Source: Mycobacterium asiaticum (GTDB lineage: Bacteria; Actinomycetota; Actinomycetes; Mycobacteriales; Mycobacteriaceae). From it: a DNA stretch of 64,000 nucleotides. The notes beneath the pieces are model-generated. The model was not told the origin of the DNA. It made no database searches and worked only from the letters and a program-made list of their open reading frames with translations. The stretch lies in the NCBI RefSeq assembly GCF_001673315.1, contig NZ_LZLQ01000100.1, positions 1 to 64,000 of the forward strand, read 5' to 3'. The stretch's first letter is position 1; the number at the start of each line of letters is the position of its first letter. Both the position numbers and the translations under genes were made by a program. Positions 1-9,418 of this stretch are shown piece by piece.

Positions 1-397
1 GCGGCCACAACCAGCCGAGAAACAAAGCCGCAGTGTCGAGCAGGTGGCCCAGTTCCCGGACGAGCAAGCGCCACGGGCCGATCCGCGTCCCGTCCCGCCG
101 GACCACCGCGATGCCGAACAGCGCGCGTCCAACGCTCCAGCCCGTGACCGTCGGCAGCAACAACCGGTTCACCAGCATCAGCAGGACGACCGCTCCGAGG
201 ACGGACATGCACGTCCACCACCACACGTCCCGGGACGGCAGAACGAACGAGGTCAGCGTCATGGTGACGACGACGGCCAGCGCCGGCAGGACGTCGACGG
301 AGAATGCGGCGGCCCGCAACCGCCACGGAGCCGCGGCCTTCTCGGGTAAATCCTGGGCGGTGTCCGTGGTCTGAATGTCGTCGACCACCACCGTCAC
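1..397 (-). CDS. RDD-family membrane protein, N-terminal part (gene runs off the left edge)
   Basis: About 132 codons are visible; the C-terminus lies outside the window. The GTG start (395-397) overlaps the stop of the upstream Mce-associated gene as GTGA, so the two are translationally coupled. The visible part has a short cytoplasmic head, two hydrophobic segments (around residues 33-52 and 60-80) and an amphipathic stretch with the family signature GRALFGIAVVRRDG. An Arg then Asp at the first membrane segment fits the RDD name. In H37Rv the gene after the mce1F/Rv0175 pair, Rv0176, is an RDD-type Mce-associated protein, and this is its positional counterpart. The precise role in the importer is unknown; an accessory or stabilising subunit is inferred. 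Confidence 0.8.
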   Translation of the reverse strand, partial: MTVVVDDIQTTDTAQDLPEKAAAPWRLRAAAFSVDVLPALAVVVTMTLTSFVLPSRDVWWWTCMSVLGAVVLLMLVNRLLLPTVTGWSVGRALFGIAVVRRDGTRIGPWRLLVRELGHLLDTAALFLGWLWP

Positions 398-1200
398 TTC
401 GTCACCTGGTCGAGCTTGGAGATCTTGTAGGTGCCCTCGGTAGGCGTCATCTTCACGCGCAACCGGTAACCGGTCTCCTGGTTCTCGGCCTGATCGTTGG
501 ATACCTTCACGCGAAGCGCCACGAGGACGTCGACAGAACCGTCCGGATTGTTGCGCTCGACCGCCGCCCGCATGTCGGACACCTGCAGGTGCACGTTCGC
601 GGCCTGATACGCCTGAACCAACATGCTGCTGTAAAGCAGTGCCTGGGTGCGGTATTGGTCGGTGCCGCAGTCGATGATCTTTTGTTCACTGGCGGCCATG
701 CTGCCGGTGTCGGGCGCCTGCGTCGCTGCCACACATTCCTTGGCCGCCTTTAAAGCGGCCGCGTCGTTGCGCGCGAACGCCTGGATGTCTTGGTGGGAGC
801 GCAATGCGTAATACCCAGCGGCACCGATACCCCCGGCCGCGAGGAGCAGCACGGCTGCAATACCTGCCAACCACGCGCGATTCACCCGAGAGGGACGGCG
901 TGCGACGCCCGGTCCATCAGCCGGTGCTTCGTCGGATTCCGATGCGTTCTCAGACCCCGACGCTTCATCTGACTCCGACGCGTTCTCGGTTTCCCCTGCT
1001 TCCTCGGACTCCAATGCGTTCTCGGACCCCGACGCGTTCTCGGACCCCGACGCCGCGTTGTCCGGCGCTTCAGCCTCGGCAGCAGTACTCAGCTCAGCAT
1101 CGGTCTCGAAATCTTTCGAAACCTCGCCCGATGCTTCCGTGCTCAGCGAATCGTTCTCGTTGATGGGGTTCAGCCGGCTGGCGCCAGCATCTCCTTCCAT
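394..1200 (-). CDS. Mce-associated membrane protein (Rv0175-like), 268 aa
   Basis: Single-pass protein placed directly after mce1F, like the Mas proteins that follow mce operons. Residues 109-133 form one transmembrane helix. The C-terminal 130 residues (with QDIQ-like and LDQVTK-type ends) resemble the soluble Mas/VirB8-like domain. The N-terminal 100 residues are unusual: acidic, low-complexity and built of short repeats of SGSENA, SESDEA and ETENA (residues about 50-92). The ATG start overlaps the end of mce1F by 31 bp and the stop overlaps the RDD gene by 4 bp. It probably scaffolds or stabilises the Mce1 importer at the membrane; that role is inferred from family and position. Confidence 0.85.
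   Translation of the reverse strand: MEGDAGASRLNPINENDSLSTEASGEVSKDFETDAELSTAAEAEAPDNAASGSENASGSENALESEEAGETENASESDEASGSENASESDEAPADGPGVARRPSRVNRAWLAGIAAVLLLAAGGIGAAGYYALRSHQDIQAFARNDAAALKAAKECVAATQAPDTGSMAASEQKIIDCGTDQYRTQALLYSSMLVQAYQAANVHLQVSDMRAAVERNNPDGSVDVLVALRVKVSNDQAENQETGYRLRVKMTPTEGTYKISKLDQVTK
925..1053 (-). repeat. Degenerate tandem repeats coding for acidic Ser/Glu/Asn segment
   Basis: Units of roughly 15-18 bp (forward-strand core gacgcgttctcggaccccg, with variants) repeat about seven times inside the Mas gene. They encode the motif SGSENA or SESDEA. Unit lengths are multiples of three, so copy changes keep the frame. Confidence 0.75.
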
Positions 1201-2729
1201 CCGTCGTCTCCTGTTTTGGTCGAGTTCTCGACGGAGTATTTAACCCCGTCTGGGCCCACCAGCTCGCCACTCTGCGGGCTGTAGGTCGCAGAGGGGGGCC
1301 CGCCCGGAGTGTAGACGCAGGGGTTGGGTTGTTGCCCGTTGCACCGCACGGCGCCGGTACCGGGTCGCGTCAGCGGGTCGCTCATCGGTGGTGGCGTTTG
1401 GCCGCCCGGAGGTAGCCGGTCGGCCGGCAGCGGGTTCAATCCGTTGTTCACTGACGGCGCCGGAACCACCAGACCCGGCTTTACCGGCTGGTCACAGCGC
1501 GCCGCGGGCGCCGGGCAGCTCAGCAGCTGGTTCGGGTCGCCGTACCAGGGGTTGGTACCTGCGGGCTCGTACGGCTTGGGGCTGCGGCATTCCTTCGGCG
1601 TGGCTGCCCGTTTGCCGGGCACGTCCACACAAGGAATGTTGCGCGACCCACGCACACTGTTCGACGGTGTATCCATGGGAATTTTGCAGTACGTGCCGAC
1701 TGGCAACGGCTGCACGCTGGTGTCGGCAAACGAACGCCACTGGTCCGCCGGGATGAAGCCGGTCAGGCACGGAGGCGGCTGATTGATCGCCAGCGCCAGG
1801 TCAAGGTCGGCCATGTTCGGGAACGGCGCCGCTACTGTCTGGGCAATCGACGCGCCCTGCGGCAAGAAGACCATTACCTGCTCGAGACCTTTGTTGTAAC
1901 GCTTGAGCATCTCGAAGACAACCTCGAGGTTTGCCAGCGTCTGCGGCAGCGACTCCTGCACGCCGGTGAACGTCGCGTTCACCTGGTCGGCCGTCGGCGC
2001 TGCCTGGGTCAGCACGCTGCGCAGGTGCTGATCCTCAGCAGCGCTCTGCGCGGCCAACGTGTTGAGGTTGCGCGCCCACCGCTGGATCGCACCACCCGAA
2101 TCGACCTGACTCTGCAGGATCGGCCCGGAGTGCTGAATGATGTCGTTGATGTCGCCGATCTGGTTGCGGAAGTCGCCGACGAGTGCCTGAGTGGCGTCGG
2201 TGAGCCGCTGCAGCGCAGGACCCAAGCCGCCGACGGCCATGGCGGTCTCGTCGAGCAGCACCGGAATTTTTTCCTCGGGCAATGCCGCCAACCCGCGGTT
2301 CGCGGTATCCAAAGCCGGACCGATCTCGCTGGGCACCGTGCCCTTCGTGATGGTCTGGCCCGAGGCGAAGAATTTACCGGGATTACCTTCGGACACCAGG
2401 TCTAGGTACTGCTCGCCGACCGCGGAAACCGAGTGCACGTTGGCAGTCGCATCGATCGGAATCTTGTACCGGCTGTCGATGCTCATGATCGCCCGGGCAC
2501 CGGTGGGTGTCGGCTGGACCTCGGTGACCTTGCCGATCGTGATGCCGCGGTAGGTCACATTCGCCGTCGGGTACAGGCCGCCCGATGCCGGAAGTTCGGC
2601 TTTGAGGTCATAGCGTCCGATGCCCACCAACGTCGGTATCTGTAGGTAGTAGATGCCCAGCACGGACAGCGCCGCCACGGTCAGTGCCAGGAAAATCCAC
2701 AGCTGGCGTTTGATGAACGGTGTCAGCAT
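1170..2729 (-). CDS. mce1F: MCE family protein Mce1F, 519 aa
   Basis: Sixth MCE subunit of the Mce1 lipid importer. An N-terminal membrane anchor or uncleaved signal (residues about 10-28) is followed by the MCE/MlaD domain (about 35-115, with GLYPTANVTYRGITIGKV), then a helical section (about 120-300). The C-terminal tail (about 330-519) is long, Pro-rich and Cys-containing. MCE proteins assemble as a hexameric channel carrying lipids across the periplasm. The ATG overlaps mce1E by 7 bp and the stop lies 31 bp inside the Mas gene, placing it in one polycistron. The tail carries six or more cysteines, which may form disulfides in the envelope (inference). Confidence 0.95.
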   Translation of the reverse strand: MLTPFIKRQLWIFLALTVAALSVLGIYYLQIPTLVGIGRYDLKAELPASGGLYPTANVTYRGITIGKVTEVQPTPTGARAIMSIDSRYKIPIDATANVHSVSAVGEQYLDLVSEGNPGKFFASGQTITKGTVPSEIGPALDTANRGLAALPEEKIPVLLDETAMAVGGLGPALQRLTDATQALVGDFRNQIGDINDIIQHSGPILQSQVDSGGAIQRWARNLNTLAAQSAAEDQHLRSVLTQAAPTADQVNATFTGVQESLPQTLANLEVVFEMLKRYNKGLEQVMVFLPQGASIAQTVAAPFPNMADLDLALAINQPPPCLTGFIPADQWRSFADTSVQPLPVGTYCKIPMDTPSNSVRGSRNIPCVDVPGKRAATPKECRSPKPYEPAGTNPWYGDPNQLLSCPAPAARCDQPVKPGLVVPAPSVNNGLNPLPADRLPPGGQTPPPMSDPLTRPGTGAVRCNGQQPNPCVYTPGGPPSATYSPQSGELVGPDGVKYSVENSTKTGDDGWKEMLAPAG

Positions 2730-3889
2730 TGGCCTCGCTCCGCCCTTTCCACCAGCGGCCCGCCCGGTGCGTCGTTCGGGTTCGACGTGTAGCGGATGTC
2801 AGGAATCATCGACTCGGGATCGCGCCCGAACGACTGCTCGATTGCGCGAAGGAGCCCTGAGAAGCCAGTCCCGCTGAGCACCGCGTTGTCGACCGAGCTA
2901 AGGGTCACGTCCAGCGTCGCGTTTACGTTCTGGTAGTCACCGCGGAAGATCTTCGGCACCGTGTCGATGTCGAACGGCTGCGTCAGGATCAGTTTCAATG
3001 CGCCGATCAGGTACGGCGAACCACGACCCAGTTCCCGCAGCGGGCATTCCAGCGCTACCAGATCGGTGTGCAGACTGGGCCGCGCCTCCGACAGGTACTG
3101 GTCAGCGGCCCCGCTCAACCGACCGACCGAATCGACGGCGTTGATCAGCAGGTTCTTGGTGTCGGCGAAGTGCTTGAGCAACGGCGGGAAGTCGGTTAGC
3201 ACCCGCTCCAGCACATCGTTGCGATTACCGACGTAACCCAGTAGCCGGTTCGTCGAGTCGATGGCGTGAGTGATGTCGTTGCGCTGTTCGTTCAGTTGCC
3301 GAGTGAAGGTGTCAAGCTTGTTCAGGAAGCCCCGGATCTGCTCTCCGCGTCCCTTGAAGATCGCGTAGACCTCGTTCTGTAGCACTTCCAGGTTCTGGAT
3401 GCCGCCCCCGCGCAGGATCAGCGAGACCACCGCGAGCGTCTGCTCGATGTTGGGATAGACGGACGAGTTCTTCAGCGGGATGAGGTCGCCATTCCGGAGG
3501 GTCTCCTTGGACGGCTTATCCGGGCTTATCAACTCGACGTGCTGTGACCCCAGCAAGCTTGTCTGGCCAATCTTCAGCAGCGAGTTCTTCGGAAGCTTGA
3601 CGTCTTTCTTCAAGCCGAGCGTCAGGGTGGCGATCCAGTTCTTCAGCTCGATCTTGCGGATCGAGCCCACCTCGACGTCGGCGACCATCACTTTGCTGTT
3701 GCCGTTGATCGCCAAGGTGTCGGGGACCTGCGCGTAAACCACGTAGGCCCCGTCCCCGCTGCCGGGCGCACCCGGAATCGGCACCTGGGAGATTCCCTTC
3801 CACCCGCAGGAGCTCAGCATCGCGCTGGCTACCAACAAGACCAACACCTGCCAGGTGCGGTGGCGGGCCTTACGCAGCACGCCCATCAC
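2723..3889 (-). CDS. mce1E: MCE family lipoprotein Mce1E (LprK), 388 aa
   Basis: Fifth MCE subunit and the lipoprotein of the set. A positively charged head (RKARHRTWQ) precedes a hydrophobic stretch ending in the lipobox LSSC, with the acylated Cys at about residue 28. The MCE domain (about 45-125) contains NSKVMVADVEVGSIRKI. A coiled-coil-like helical part and a short tail follow; it lacks the Pro-rich extension of its neighbours. The GTG start overlaps the mce1D stop as GTGA, and an ATG follows immediately at 3886, so either may be used. It matches LprK of H37Rv closely in length and sequence. Confidence 0.95.
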   Translation of the reverse strand: MMGVLRKARHRTWQVLVLLVASAMLSSCGWKGISQVPIPGAPGSGDGAYVVYAQVPDTLAINGNSKVMVADVEVGSIRKIELKNWIATLTLGLKKDVKLPKNSLLKIGQTSLLGSQHVELISPDKPSKETLRNGDLIPLKNSSVYPNIEQTLAVVSLILRGGGIQNLEVLQNEVYAIFKGRGEQIRGFLNKLDTFTRQLNEQRNDITHAIDSTNRLLGYVGNRNDVLERVLTDFPPLLKHFADTKNLLINAVDSVGRLSGAADQYLSEARPSLHTDLVALECPLRELGRGSPYLIGALKLILTQPFDIDTVPKIFRGDYQNVNATLDVTLSSVDNAVLSGTGFSGLLRAIEQSFGRDPESMIPDIRYTSNPNDAPGGPLVERAERGQC

Positions 3890-5493
3890 TGACCTCCAGC
3901 CTCAGCCGGCAGCGGTGCGCCGACCGGTGCTGGCGGTGGCCCCGGGGCCGCCGGTGTCGGAGCTACCGGTCCGGGGACCACCCCCGGACCCGGCGGTGGC
4001 GGCTGCACCGGCACCGGAGCATTCAACGCGACCGGCGGCACGACGGGATACTCGTCATACGCGTTGGGCGGTCCCGGCGGCGTTTGCAGCGTGGATTGGA
4101 TTGGCGGAATGTCGGGTCCCCCCATCAGCTCCGCGAGGGACTCCGGCGTCAGCAACCCGGCGGTGATTGGTCCCACCTGCTGCCCCTGCATGCCGGGCGC
4201 GACCACCCAGCCCTGCTGGGTGTTGCGGTGTGAGAGCGGGGTGTCGGGCACCCAGATCCCTGGCACGGTCGTGTCCTTATATCCCGGTGGCGGCTGAAGC
4301 CGCGGCTCGGAGTACGCAACCTGCTTGGGCAGCACCTCTGCGGTACTGAAGGTGTTCAGACCGAACGGGAAATAGTTGAACTTGATTGAGTCGAGGATCG
4401 GCGCCAGGTATTGCGCACACAATTCGGCAGACTCCTGATATCCCAGTCGGCTTCCGGCCTGCACCGAGCTGCAGATGAACTGCATGGGGTTGGCGAAGCT
4501 GGTGATCTCCGGGACGGCTACCAGCGAGCCGTGTGAGGGGTGATAAATCTGGTTGACGTTGGCAGCAGCCGTTGGCAGCACGTGCAGGGCGGTCTCCAAC
4601 CCGTCCAGTGGCGCGGGCTGCAGCAACGTGTTGGTGACGGTCGCCAGGTTGTTGACGTCGTGCGTCAGCACCTCGGTGTTCTGATCCAGGAAGGGACGAA
4701 CCGTTGTCAGCAACTCGTCGAATTGCCGAATAGCCCGGGCGAGGGCTTGGTCGGAACTCGCGAGTCGTCCGGTGACGTCGGCCAGATTCTGATTGAGCGC
4801 CACGAACTGCTTGTCGTCCTGGTGCAGCGCGTTGACGAACAACGCCAGGCTTTTAACGACTGCGAAGAAGTCGCCGCGACCCTCGTTCAAGGCGGTCAGC
4901 GCCCGCGACAAATTGTCCAGCGTGGTGTTGAGCTGTTTGCCCTTGCCGGACAGACCGTTCGCGAAGGACTCGATGACTTCACCGAACGGACCCTTGGGCT
5001 GCGCCTCCGTGGGGCCCAGCTTGGAGATGATGTTCGTGATGCTGTTGCGCAGCTCGTCCCATTCCACCGGGACCTGGGTGCGCTCGAGCGGGATGACCGC
5101 ATTGTTGGCCAGTACCGGCCCACCCTTGTATGGCGGTTCCAGCTGGATCGCGCGAGAGGCGACCAGGGTCGGATTCAGGATCACCGCAGAAGCGTTGGCC
5201 GGAACCTTGTACTGGTTCTCGTAGTGGAAGGTGACCTTCATCTTGTCGCCGGCCGGCTCGATCTTGTCGATGGTGCCGACCTTCATGCCCATGATCTGGA
5301 CCTTGTCCCCGGCATACAACGCTTGCGCCTGGGTGAAATACGCGACGACGGTGTTGGTTGTCAGCTTCTGATACAGCTGCCAACCGAAGTAAGCGGCCAA
5401 CAGGGCCAGCACCACCACCAGCGAGGCGATGATCACCGTGGCCCGGGACATCCGCGGAAGGCGGATGTTGCGGACATCAAAGATGGTGCTCAA
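3886..5493 (-). CDS. mce1D: MCE family protein Mce1D, 535 aa
   Basis: Fourth MCE subunit. Start is TTG in a 4-bp overlap (TTGA) with the mce1C stop; the resulting N-terminus MSTIFDVRNIRLP matches known Mce1D proteins, so the next Met at residue 15 is less likely. A transmembrane segment (about 17-40) precedes the MCE domain (about 45-125, YAGDKVQIMGMKVGTI) and a long helical region. From about residue 440 the tail is almost pure Pro/Gly/Val/Ala. It is expected to sit in the hexameric MCE tube spanning the mycobacterial periplasm. Confidence 0.95.
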   Translation of the reverse strand: MSTIFDVRNIRLPRMSRATVIIASLVVVLALLAAYFGWQLYQKLTTNTVVAYFTQAQALYAGDKVQIMGMKVGTIDKIEPAGDKMKVTFHYENQYKVPANASAVILNPTLVASRAIQLEPPYKGGPVLANNAVIPLERTQVPVEWDELRNSITNIISKLGPTEAQPKGPFGEVIESFANGLSGKGKQLNTTLDNLSRALTALNEGRGDFFAVVKSLALFVNALHQDDKQFVALNQNLADVTGRLASSDQALARAIRQFDELLTTVRPFLDQNTEVLTHDVNNLATVTNTLLQPAPLDGLETALHVLPTAAANVNQIYHPSHGSLVAVPEITSFANPMQFICSSVQAGSRLGYQESAELCAQYLAPILDSIKFNYFPFGLNTFSTAEVLPKQVAYSEPRLQPPPGYKDTTVPGIWVPDTPLSHRNTQQGWVVAPGMQGQQVGPITAGLLTPESLAELMGGPDIPPIQSTLQTPPGPPNAYDEYPVVPPVALNAPVPVQPPPPGPGVVPGPVAPTPAAPGPPPAPVGAPLPAEAGGQ

Positions 5494-7052
5494 TTCTCGC
5501 TACCTCCCGCCGCGCCACTACCGCCAGTACCACCAGGGTTGATGAACGGTGCGGGTAACTGGTTCCCAGGTCCGGGCGGTGCCGGGGGGCCTGGGGGCAA
5601 CCCAGGTGCGAATGTCGACGGCGGTGCTACCGGACCCGCCGGTCCGATTGGCTCGGTGCGTGCACCCGGTGGTGAGCTCGGCGGGAGCGGCACCGGCGTG
5701 CCCGGCACGTCAGGTGCGGGGTCGCCCGGCCGCCCAGCGATCGGGATGCCCGGTGCCGGCTGAACTCCGTTCGGGTTCGGCGGCGCGACCTGGACGTCCA
5801 AGGGCGCCGGGAAGCCAGGCCCACCGAACGGGCCGACATTCAACCCGAGGCAGGGCAGTGGATTCTCCGGCCGGGGCAGGCCGTCGGCAGGCGGTGTATA
5901 GGAGCAGGGCGACCCAGGTGGTACCGCAGGGCCCGGATGCTCCGGAGTGCCTTCCAGTACCAGCGGCCCAGGCGGTGGCGCCCCGTTGGGGAATCGGGTG
6001 CCATTCGGGTCGGGGAACCGGTAGGCCGGCAGGCCCGCGCTGCGCCAGAACTGCTCGGGGTCCAGCCCGCGCTTCTTGAATGCGGCATCGATGAACGGCT
6101 GGATGATCTGGCCAGGCACCAGGTTGTGAATGACCACTTTGAAGAACGGTCCGGAGGCGATGGATTCGTTCAACGACGGGAGGAACCCGCCAACCATCTG
6201 CAGCCCGTTCGCCAGGTCTTCCCTGCGCTCGACGAGCACGTCGCTGAGGATGCGCAGCTGCTCGAGCACATGGTTGATGTTCGGGTTTTCGTTGATCACG
6301 GCCCGCACCTGCGTCGAGAACGCGGCGACATTGTCGAGCAGCGCGTCGATTGCGCGACCACGCTCGTTGAACGCTGCAAGCAGGGTCTTGGCATTGACGA
6401 GCAGCCGGTCCACCTGCTGGCTACGGTCGCCCAGGACGCTGGCCACTTGGTTGGCCTGGGCAAGGAGGTGCTTGATCTCCTCGTCGCGCTTGCCGAGCGT
6501 GTCGGAGAACTTTGCCACGCCGTCGAGGGCCGGACTGAGTTGCGGGTAGGTCTGGTCGATGGTTTCCGACAGCACATGCAGCGACTTCTTGACGGTGTCG
6601 ATGTCCCAGCCGGTGGCCGCTTTGGTGACGTCCAGGAAGGCATCGTAGATCTGGTAGGGCGTGGTGCTCTGACCCAGCGGCAGCACGCCATTCGGCCGCA
6701 ACGGCTGGTTGCCGCGCGTCTCGATCTCGAGCACCTTCTTACCCAGCAGCGTGTCGGTGCGGATGTTCAGTCGGCTCTCGGTGCCGATGCTTTCGGTACC
6801 TATCGAGAACTTCATCACGATGTGGTCGCCATCGATCTTGATGGCCTCGACCTTGCCGACATCCATACCTGCGATGCGCACCTTGTCGCCCTTGTTGAGA
6901 CCGCCGGTGTCGGTGAACTGCCCGTAGTAATAGGGCTTGGCCGTCAACATGGGCACGCTCGTGATGCTCTGGCCCACCCCGATGACCAGCAAGGTCACCA
7001 CAATGCCCATCAGCCCGATCTTCAAGCGATTCGGGGGTTCCAGCGTTCTCAT
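5490..7052 (-). CDS. mce1C: MCE family protein Mce1C, 520 aa
   Basis: Third MCE subunit. The ATG at 7050-7052 gives an ATGA overlap with the mce1B stop and the N-terminus MRTLEPPNRLKIGLMG, which fits known Mce1C; a GTG four codons upstream is possible. A transmembrane segment is followed by the MCE domain (GGLNKGDKVRIAGMDVGKV) and a helical region up to about 300. The C-terminal 170 residues are extremely Pro/Gly-rich and probably disordered. Overlaps mce1D by 4 bp. Confidence 0.95.
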   Translation of the reverse strand: MRTLEPPNRLKIGLMGIVVTLLVIGVGQSITSVPMLTAKPYYYGQFTDTGGLNKGDKVRIAGMDVGKVEAIKIDGDHIVMKFSIGTESIGTESRLNIRTDTLLGKKVLEIETRGNQPLRPNGVLPLGQSTTPYQIYDAFLDVTKAATGWDIDTVKKSLHVLSETIDQTYPQLSPALDGVAKFSDTLGKRDEEIKHLLAQANQVASVLGDRSQQVDRLLVNAKTLLAAFNERGRAIDALLDNVAAFSTQVRAVINENPNINHVLEQLRILSDVLVERREDLANGLQMVGGFLPSLNESIASGPFFKVVIHNLVPGQIIQPFIDAAFKKRGLDPEQFWRSAGLPAYRFPDPNGTRFPNGAPPPGPLVLEGTPEHPGPAVPPGSPCSYTPPADGLPRPENPLPCLGLNVGPFGGPGFPAPLDVQVAPPNPNGVQPAPGIPIAGRPGDPAPDVPGTPVPLPPSSPPGARTEPIGPAGPVAPPSTFAPGLPPGPPAPPGPGNQLPAPFINPGGTGGSGAAGGSEN

Positions 7053-8089
7053 TGGGGCGTGCACCTCCCTGTCGGCTGGTGGAAGAGCCGGACGGTGCGG
7101 ACCGGCCCACCAGGCTGCAGGCCGTTGATGCGGAGACTGATGTCGCAGGAATAGAAGTTGACGAAGTCACCGTAGGAGCCAATGCTGCGACCGATCAGGT
7201 TCAACGCGGCCGGCACCTTGTGCAGGAAGTCGTTGAGCTGTTCCCGCTGGTCGATGAGCGGCTGTTGGATTGTGTCGAGATACTTGAACGCTTTGTGCAG
7301 AGACGCTCGGTCCTCAGCCAGCAGGTCGGCCACCGTTCCGGCGGCGTTGCTGATATTCGCCGTACCACCCGCGAGCTGGTCGCCGTGGTCCTTGAGTCCA
7401 GTAATGAGCACCTCGAGGTTGTTGACGGTCTGGTCGAAGTCCTTGCGATGCCGGACCGTCGTATCCAGCAGGGTATTCAGGTTCTTGATCACCTCACCGA
7501 TTGCCTGGTCACGCTCGGCGAGCTGGGAGGTGAGCTCTGCGGTCTGATTGAGGATGTCGTTGATCGTTCCGCCCTGGCCCTGGAAGACGGTGATCAGTGA
7601 CGCGGCGATGGTGTTCACCTTGTCCGGATTCAGGGCGCGAAACACCGGCTTGAAACCGCCGATCAGCGCGTCCAGGTCGAGCGCCGGAGACGTCCGCGAC
7701 AGGGGAATCATCCCGCCTGGCGCCATGATCTTGTTCGTTCCGTCACCCTCGCCCCGCTTGAGTTCCAGATAACGGTTTCCGATCAAGTCGAGATACCGGA
7801 TCTGCGCGGTGGTCGACTGATAGAGGGGGATCTCGCGGTCGACGTTGAAGTTCACCTTCACCCGGTGGCCGCCGTCGATCAGCTCAACCTTGCTGACCTT
7901 GCCGATCTCCACCCCGGACGCGCGGACGAACTGCCCGTTGCGCAACCCGCTGATATTGCTGAACTCGGCGCTGTAGGAGCTGGTCCGGTCGAATCGGATC
8001 TGCCCGAAGACGATGATGATCATGATGCTGAACAGCAGCAGCACCAGCGCGAAGGCGCTGAGTTTGACGAGGGTACCGGTGATTTTCAT
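7049..8089 (-). CDS. mce1B: MCE family protein Mce1B, 346 aa
   Basis: Second MCE subunit and the shortest here, ending soon after the helical region (NFYSCDISLRINGLQPGGP). An N-terminal membrane helix (about 10-32) precedes the MCE domain (about 38-120, GLRNGQFVRASGVEIGKV). Length equals that of H37Rv Mce1B. The ATG overlaps the mce1A stop as ATGA, and its own stop overlaps mce1C. Works with the other five MCE proteins as the periplasmic channel for fatty or mycolic acids, known for Mce1 from work in M. tuberculosis. Confidence 0.96.
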   Translation of the reverse strand: MKITGTLVKLSAFALVLLLFSIMIIIVFGQIRFDRTSSYSAEFSNISGLRNGQFVRASGVEIGKVSKVELIDGGHRVKVNFNVDREIPLYQSTTAQIRYLDLIGNRYLELKRGEGDGTNKIMAPGGMIPLSRTSPALDLDALIGGFKPVFRALNPDKVNTIAASLITVFQGQGGTINDILNQTAELTSQLAERDQAIGEVIKNLNTLLDTTVRHRKDFDQTVNNLEVLITGLKDHGDQLAGGTANISNAAGTVADLLAEDRASLHKAFKYLDTIQQPLIDQREQLNDFLHKVPAALNLIGRSIGSYGDFVNFYSCDISLRINGLQPGGPVRTVRLFHQPTGRCTPQ

Positions 8090-9414
8090 GGGTTGATCGT
8101 GTTATCCCCTACTTGACGGCCCCAGACGTACTCGAGTACGTAGGGCGAACCGGTGTCCAAGTGGTTATAGGGCGCAATGCTGTTTCCGGTGTCCATCACC
8201 AACTCCGGCGCGGGCCAGAGTTGACGCGTGATCTGCTGCCAGCAACCTGGCGCACCGCCGGGCCCACCGCGTGCGTTCACTCGTGGCAGGTTCTCGGGGT
8301 ACGTGTACGGGTTCGGCGCCCCACCGACGAGACCCGCGGCCAGACCACCGACCTGCGAGAGCAGCAGCGGTACCAGCGAGACAGGGTTCAGGAGCGCGCC
8401 CAGGGCGGACAAGATTTCCGAGTGCGTGTTCAGCGAGTAGCCGTTGCCGCCCAGGAAGGTGCGGACCGTGGGCTCGACATCGTGGTAGTTGTGCAGCGTG
8501 CAATACAGCTCGGGGCTGTAGGTATCCAGCAACTGCGCGGTGGGCGTCAGGTCTTTTGCGCCGCGCGCCAGGTACGGTCCGCCGCGCTCGAAGATGTCGG
8601 CGCCGGTGTTGCCGAATCCGGCCGCCGCCAACAACGCCTGGTCGAGGTCGCGCTGCTGGGCATTGATAGTGCGGGCCGTAGTCACCGAATTGTTGAGGAA
8701 GTCCAACAGGTCGGGAGCGGCGTCGGCATAGACGTCACCCAGGGCTGCTAGCTGCTGAATGTCGCGACGAGCCTGCGGCATTTGCGGGTTGATGTCGTCG
8801 AGGACCGCGTTGCCGTTGACGATCGACTGCCCGAACTTGTCGCCCAATCCGGTGAGGGCCTGCGCGGCCGCGCTCAAGGTCAGGTTCAGCTTGACCGGGT
8901 CGACCTTCTCCGAGATCGAGGTCAGGGTCTGGAATACCGTGTTGATCTCCGTCGTGACGCCCGAGGCATTCAGCACGTTCTTGCCGGTCAGGTGACCGCG
9001 GGCGATGACGTTGCCCTTGTCATCCTTTGGCGTCGTCAGCGACACGTACTTTCCACCGAACACCGTGGTCGCCTTGATCTGTGCGTCCACGTTCTCCGGC
9101 ACAACCCCGTTGGGACCGATGTACTCCGGGTAGATCTCCAACGTGAATTTGGCCGCGGGCTTACCGTCCTTGAGTTTCTCCTGGATGTCGCCGACCCGAC
9201 CGATCTGAACGCCGTTGTAGGTGACCTTCGAGCCGGGGTCCATCACCAGACCCGCTCGATCGGACCACATCGTCAATTTGGTCTTCGCCGTGAAGTCGCC
9301 ACGGAACTGGAAGTACACCAGCGTGAAGATGAGCAACAAAACCAGGAAAGCGGCCAGGCCCACGGTCTTGTAGGGCGGGCTCTTGATCTTGTTGGTTTTC
9401 AGCGGACCCGTCAT
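8086..9414 (-). CDS. mce1A: MCE family protein Mce1A, 442 aa
   Basis: First MCE subunit and the one recognised most surely. The segments RAGLVMDPGSKVTYNGVQIG, TVFGGKYVSLTTPK and VDPVKLNLTLSAAAQALTG, and the end EYVWGRQVGDNTINP, are those of Mce1A. Membrane helix at about 18-38, MCE domain about 45-125, helical domain to about 330, Gly-rich tail. It follows yrbE1B by 4 bp. Compared with the M. tuberculosis protein, the region near residue 360 lacks a stretch of roughly a dozen residues. Mce1A is the classical mycobacterial cell entry protein; lipid import is the better supported biochemical role. Confidence 0.97.
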   Translation of the reverse strand: MTGPLKTNKIKSPPYKTVGLAAFLVLLLIFTLVYFQFRGDFTAKTKLTMWSDRAGLVMDPGSKVTYNGVQIGRVGDIQEKLKDGKPAAKFTLEIYPEYIGPNGVVPENVDAQIKATTVFGGKYVSLTTPKDDKGNVIARGHLTGKNVLNASGVTTEINTVFQTLTSISEKVDPVKLNLTLSAAAQALTGLGDKFGQSIVNGNAVLDDINPQMPQARRDIQQLAALGDVYADAAPDLLDFLNNSVTTARTINAQQRDLDQALLAAAGFGNTGADIFERGGPYLARGAKDLTPTAQLLDTYSPELYCTLHNYHDVEPTVRTFLGGNGYSLNTHSEILSALGALLNPVSLVPLLLSQVGGLAAGLVGGAPNPYTYPENLPRVNARGGPGGAPGCWQQITRQLWPAPELVMDTGNSIAPYNHLDTGSPYVLEYVWGRQVGDNTINP

Positions 9415-9418
9415 GTCG

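Noticed and set aside
4540..5763. 407-codon plus-strand open frame opposite mce1D/mce1C
   Set aside because: Antisense to two certain mce genes, no family features, His/Gln/Arg/Val-rich composition typical of reverse-strand frames in GC-rich DNA.
5937..7154. 405-codon plus-strand open frame opposite mce1C
   Set aside because: Antisense shadow with biased composition and no start signal.
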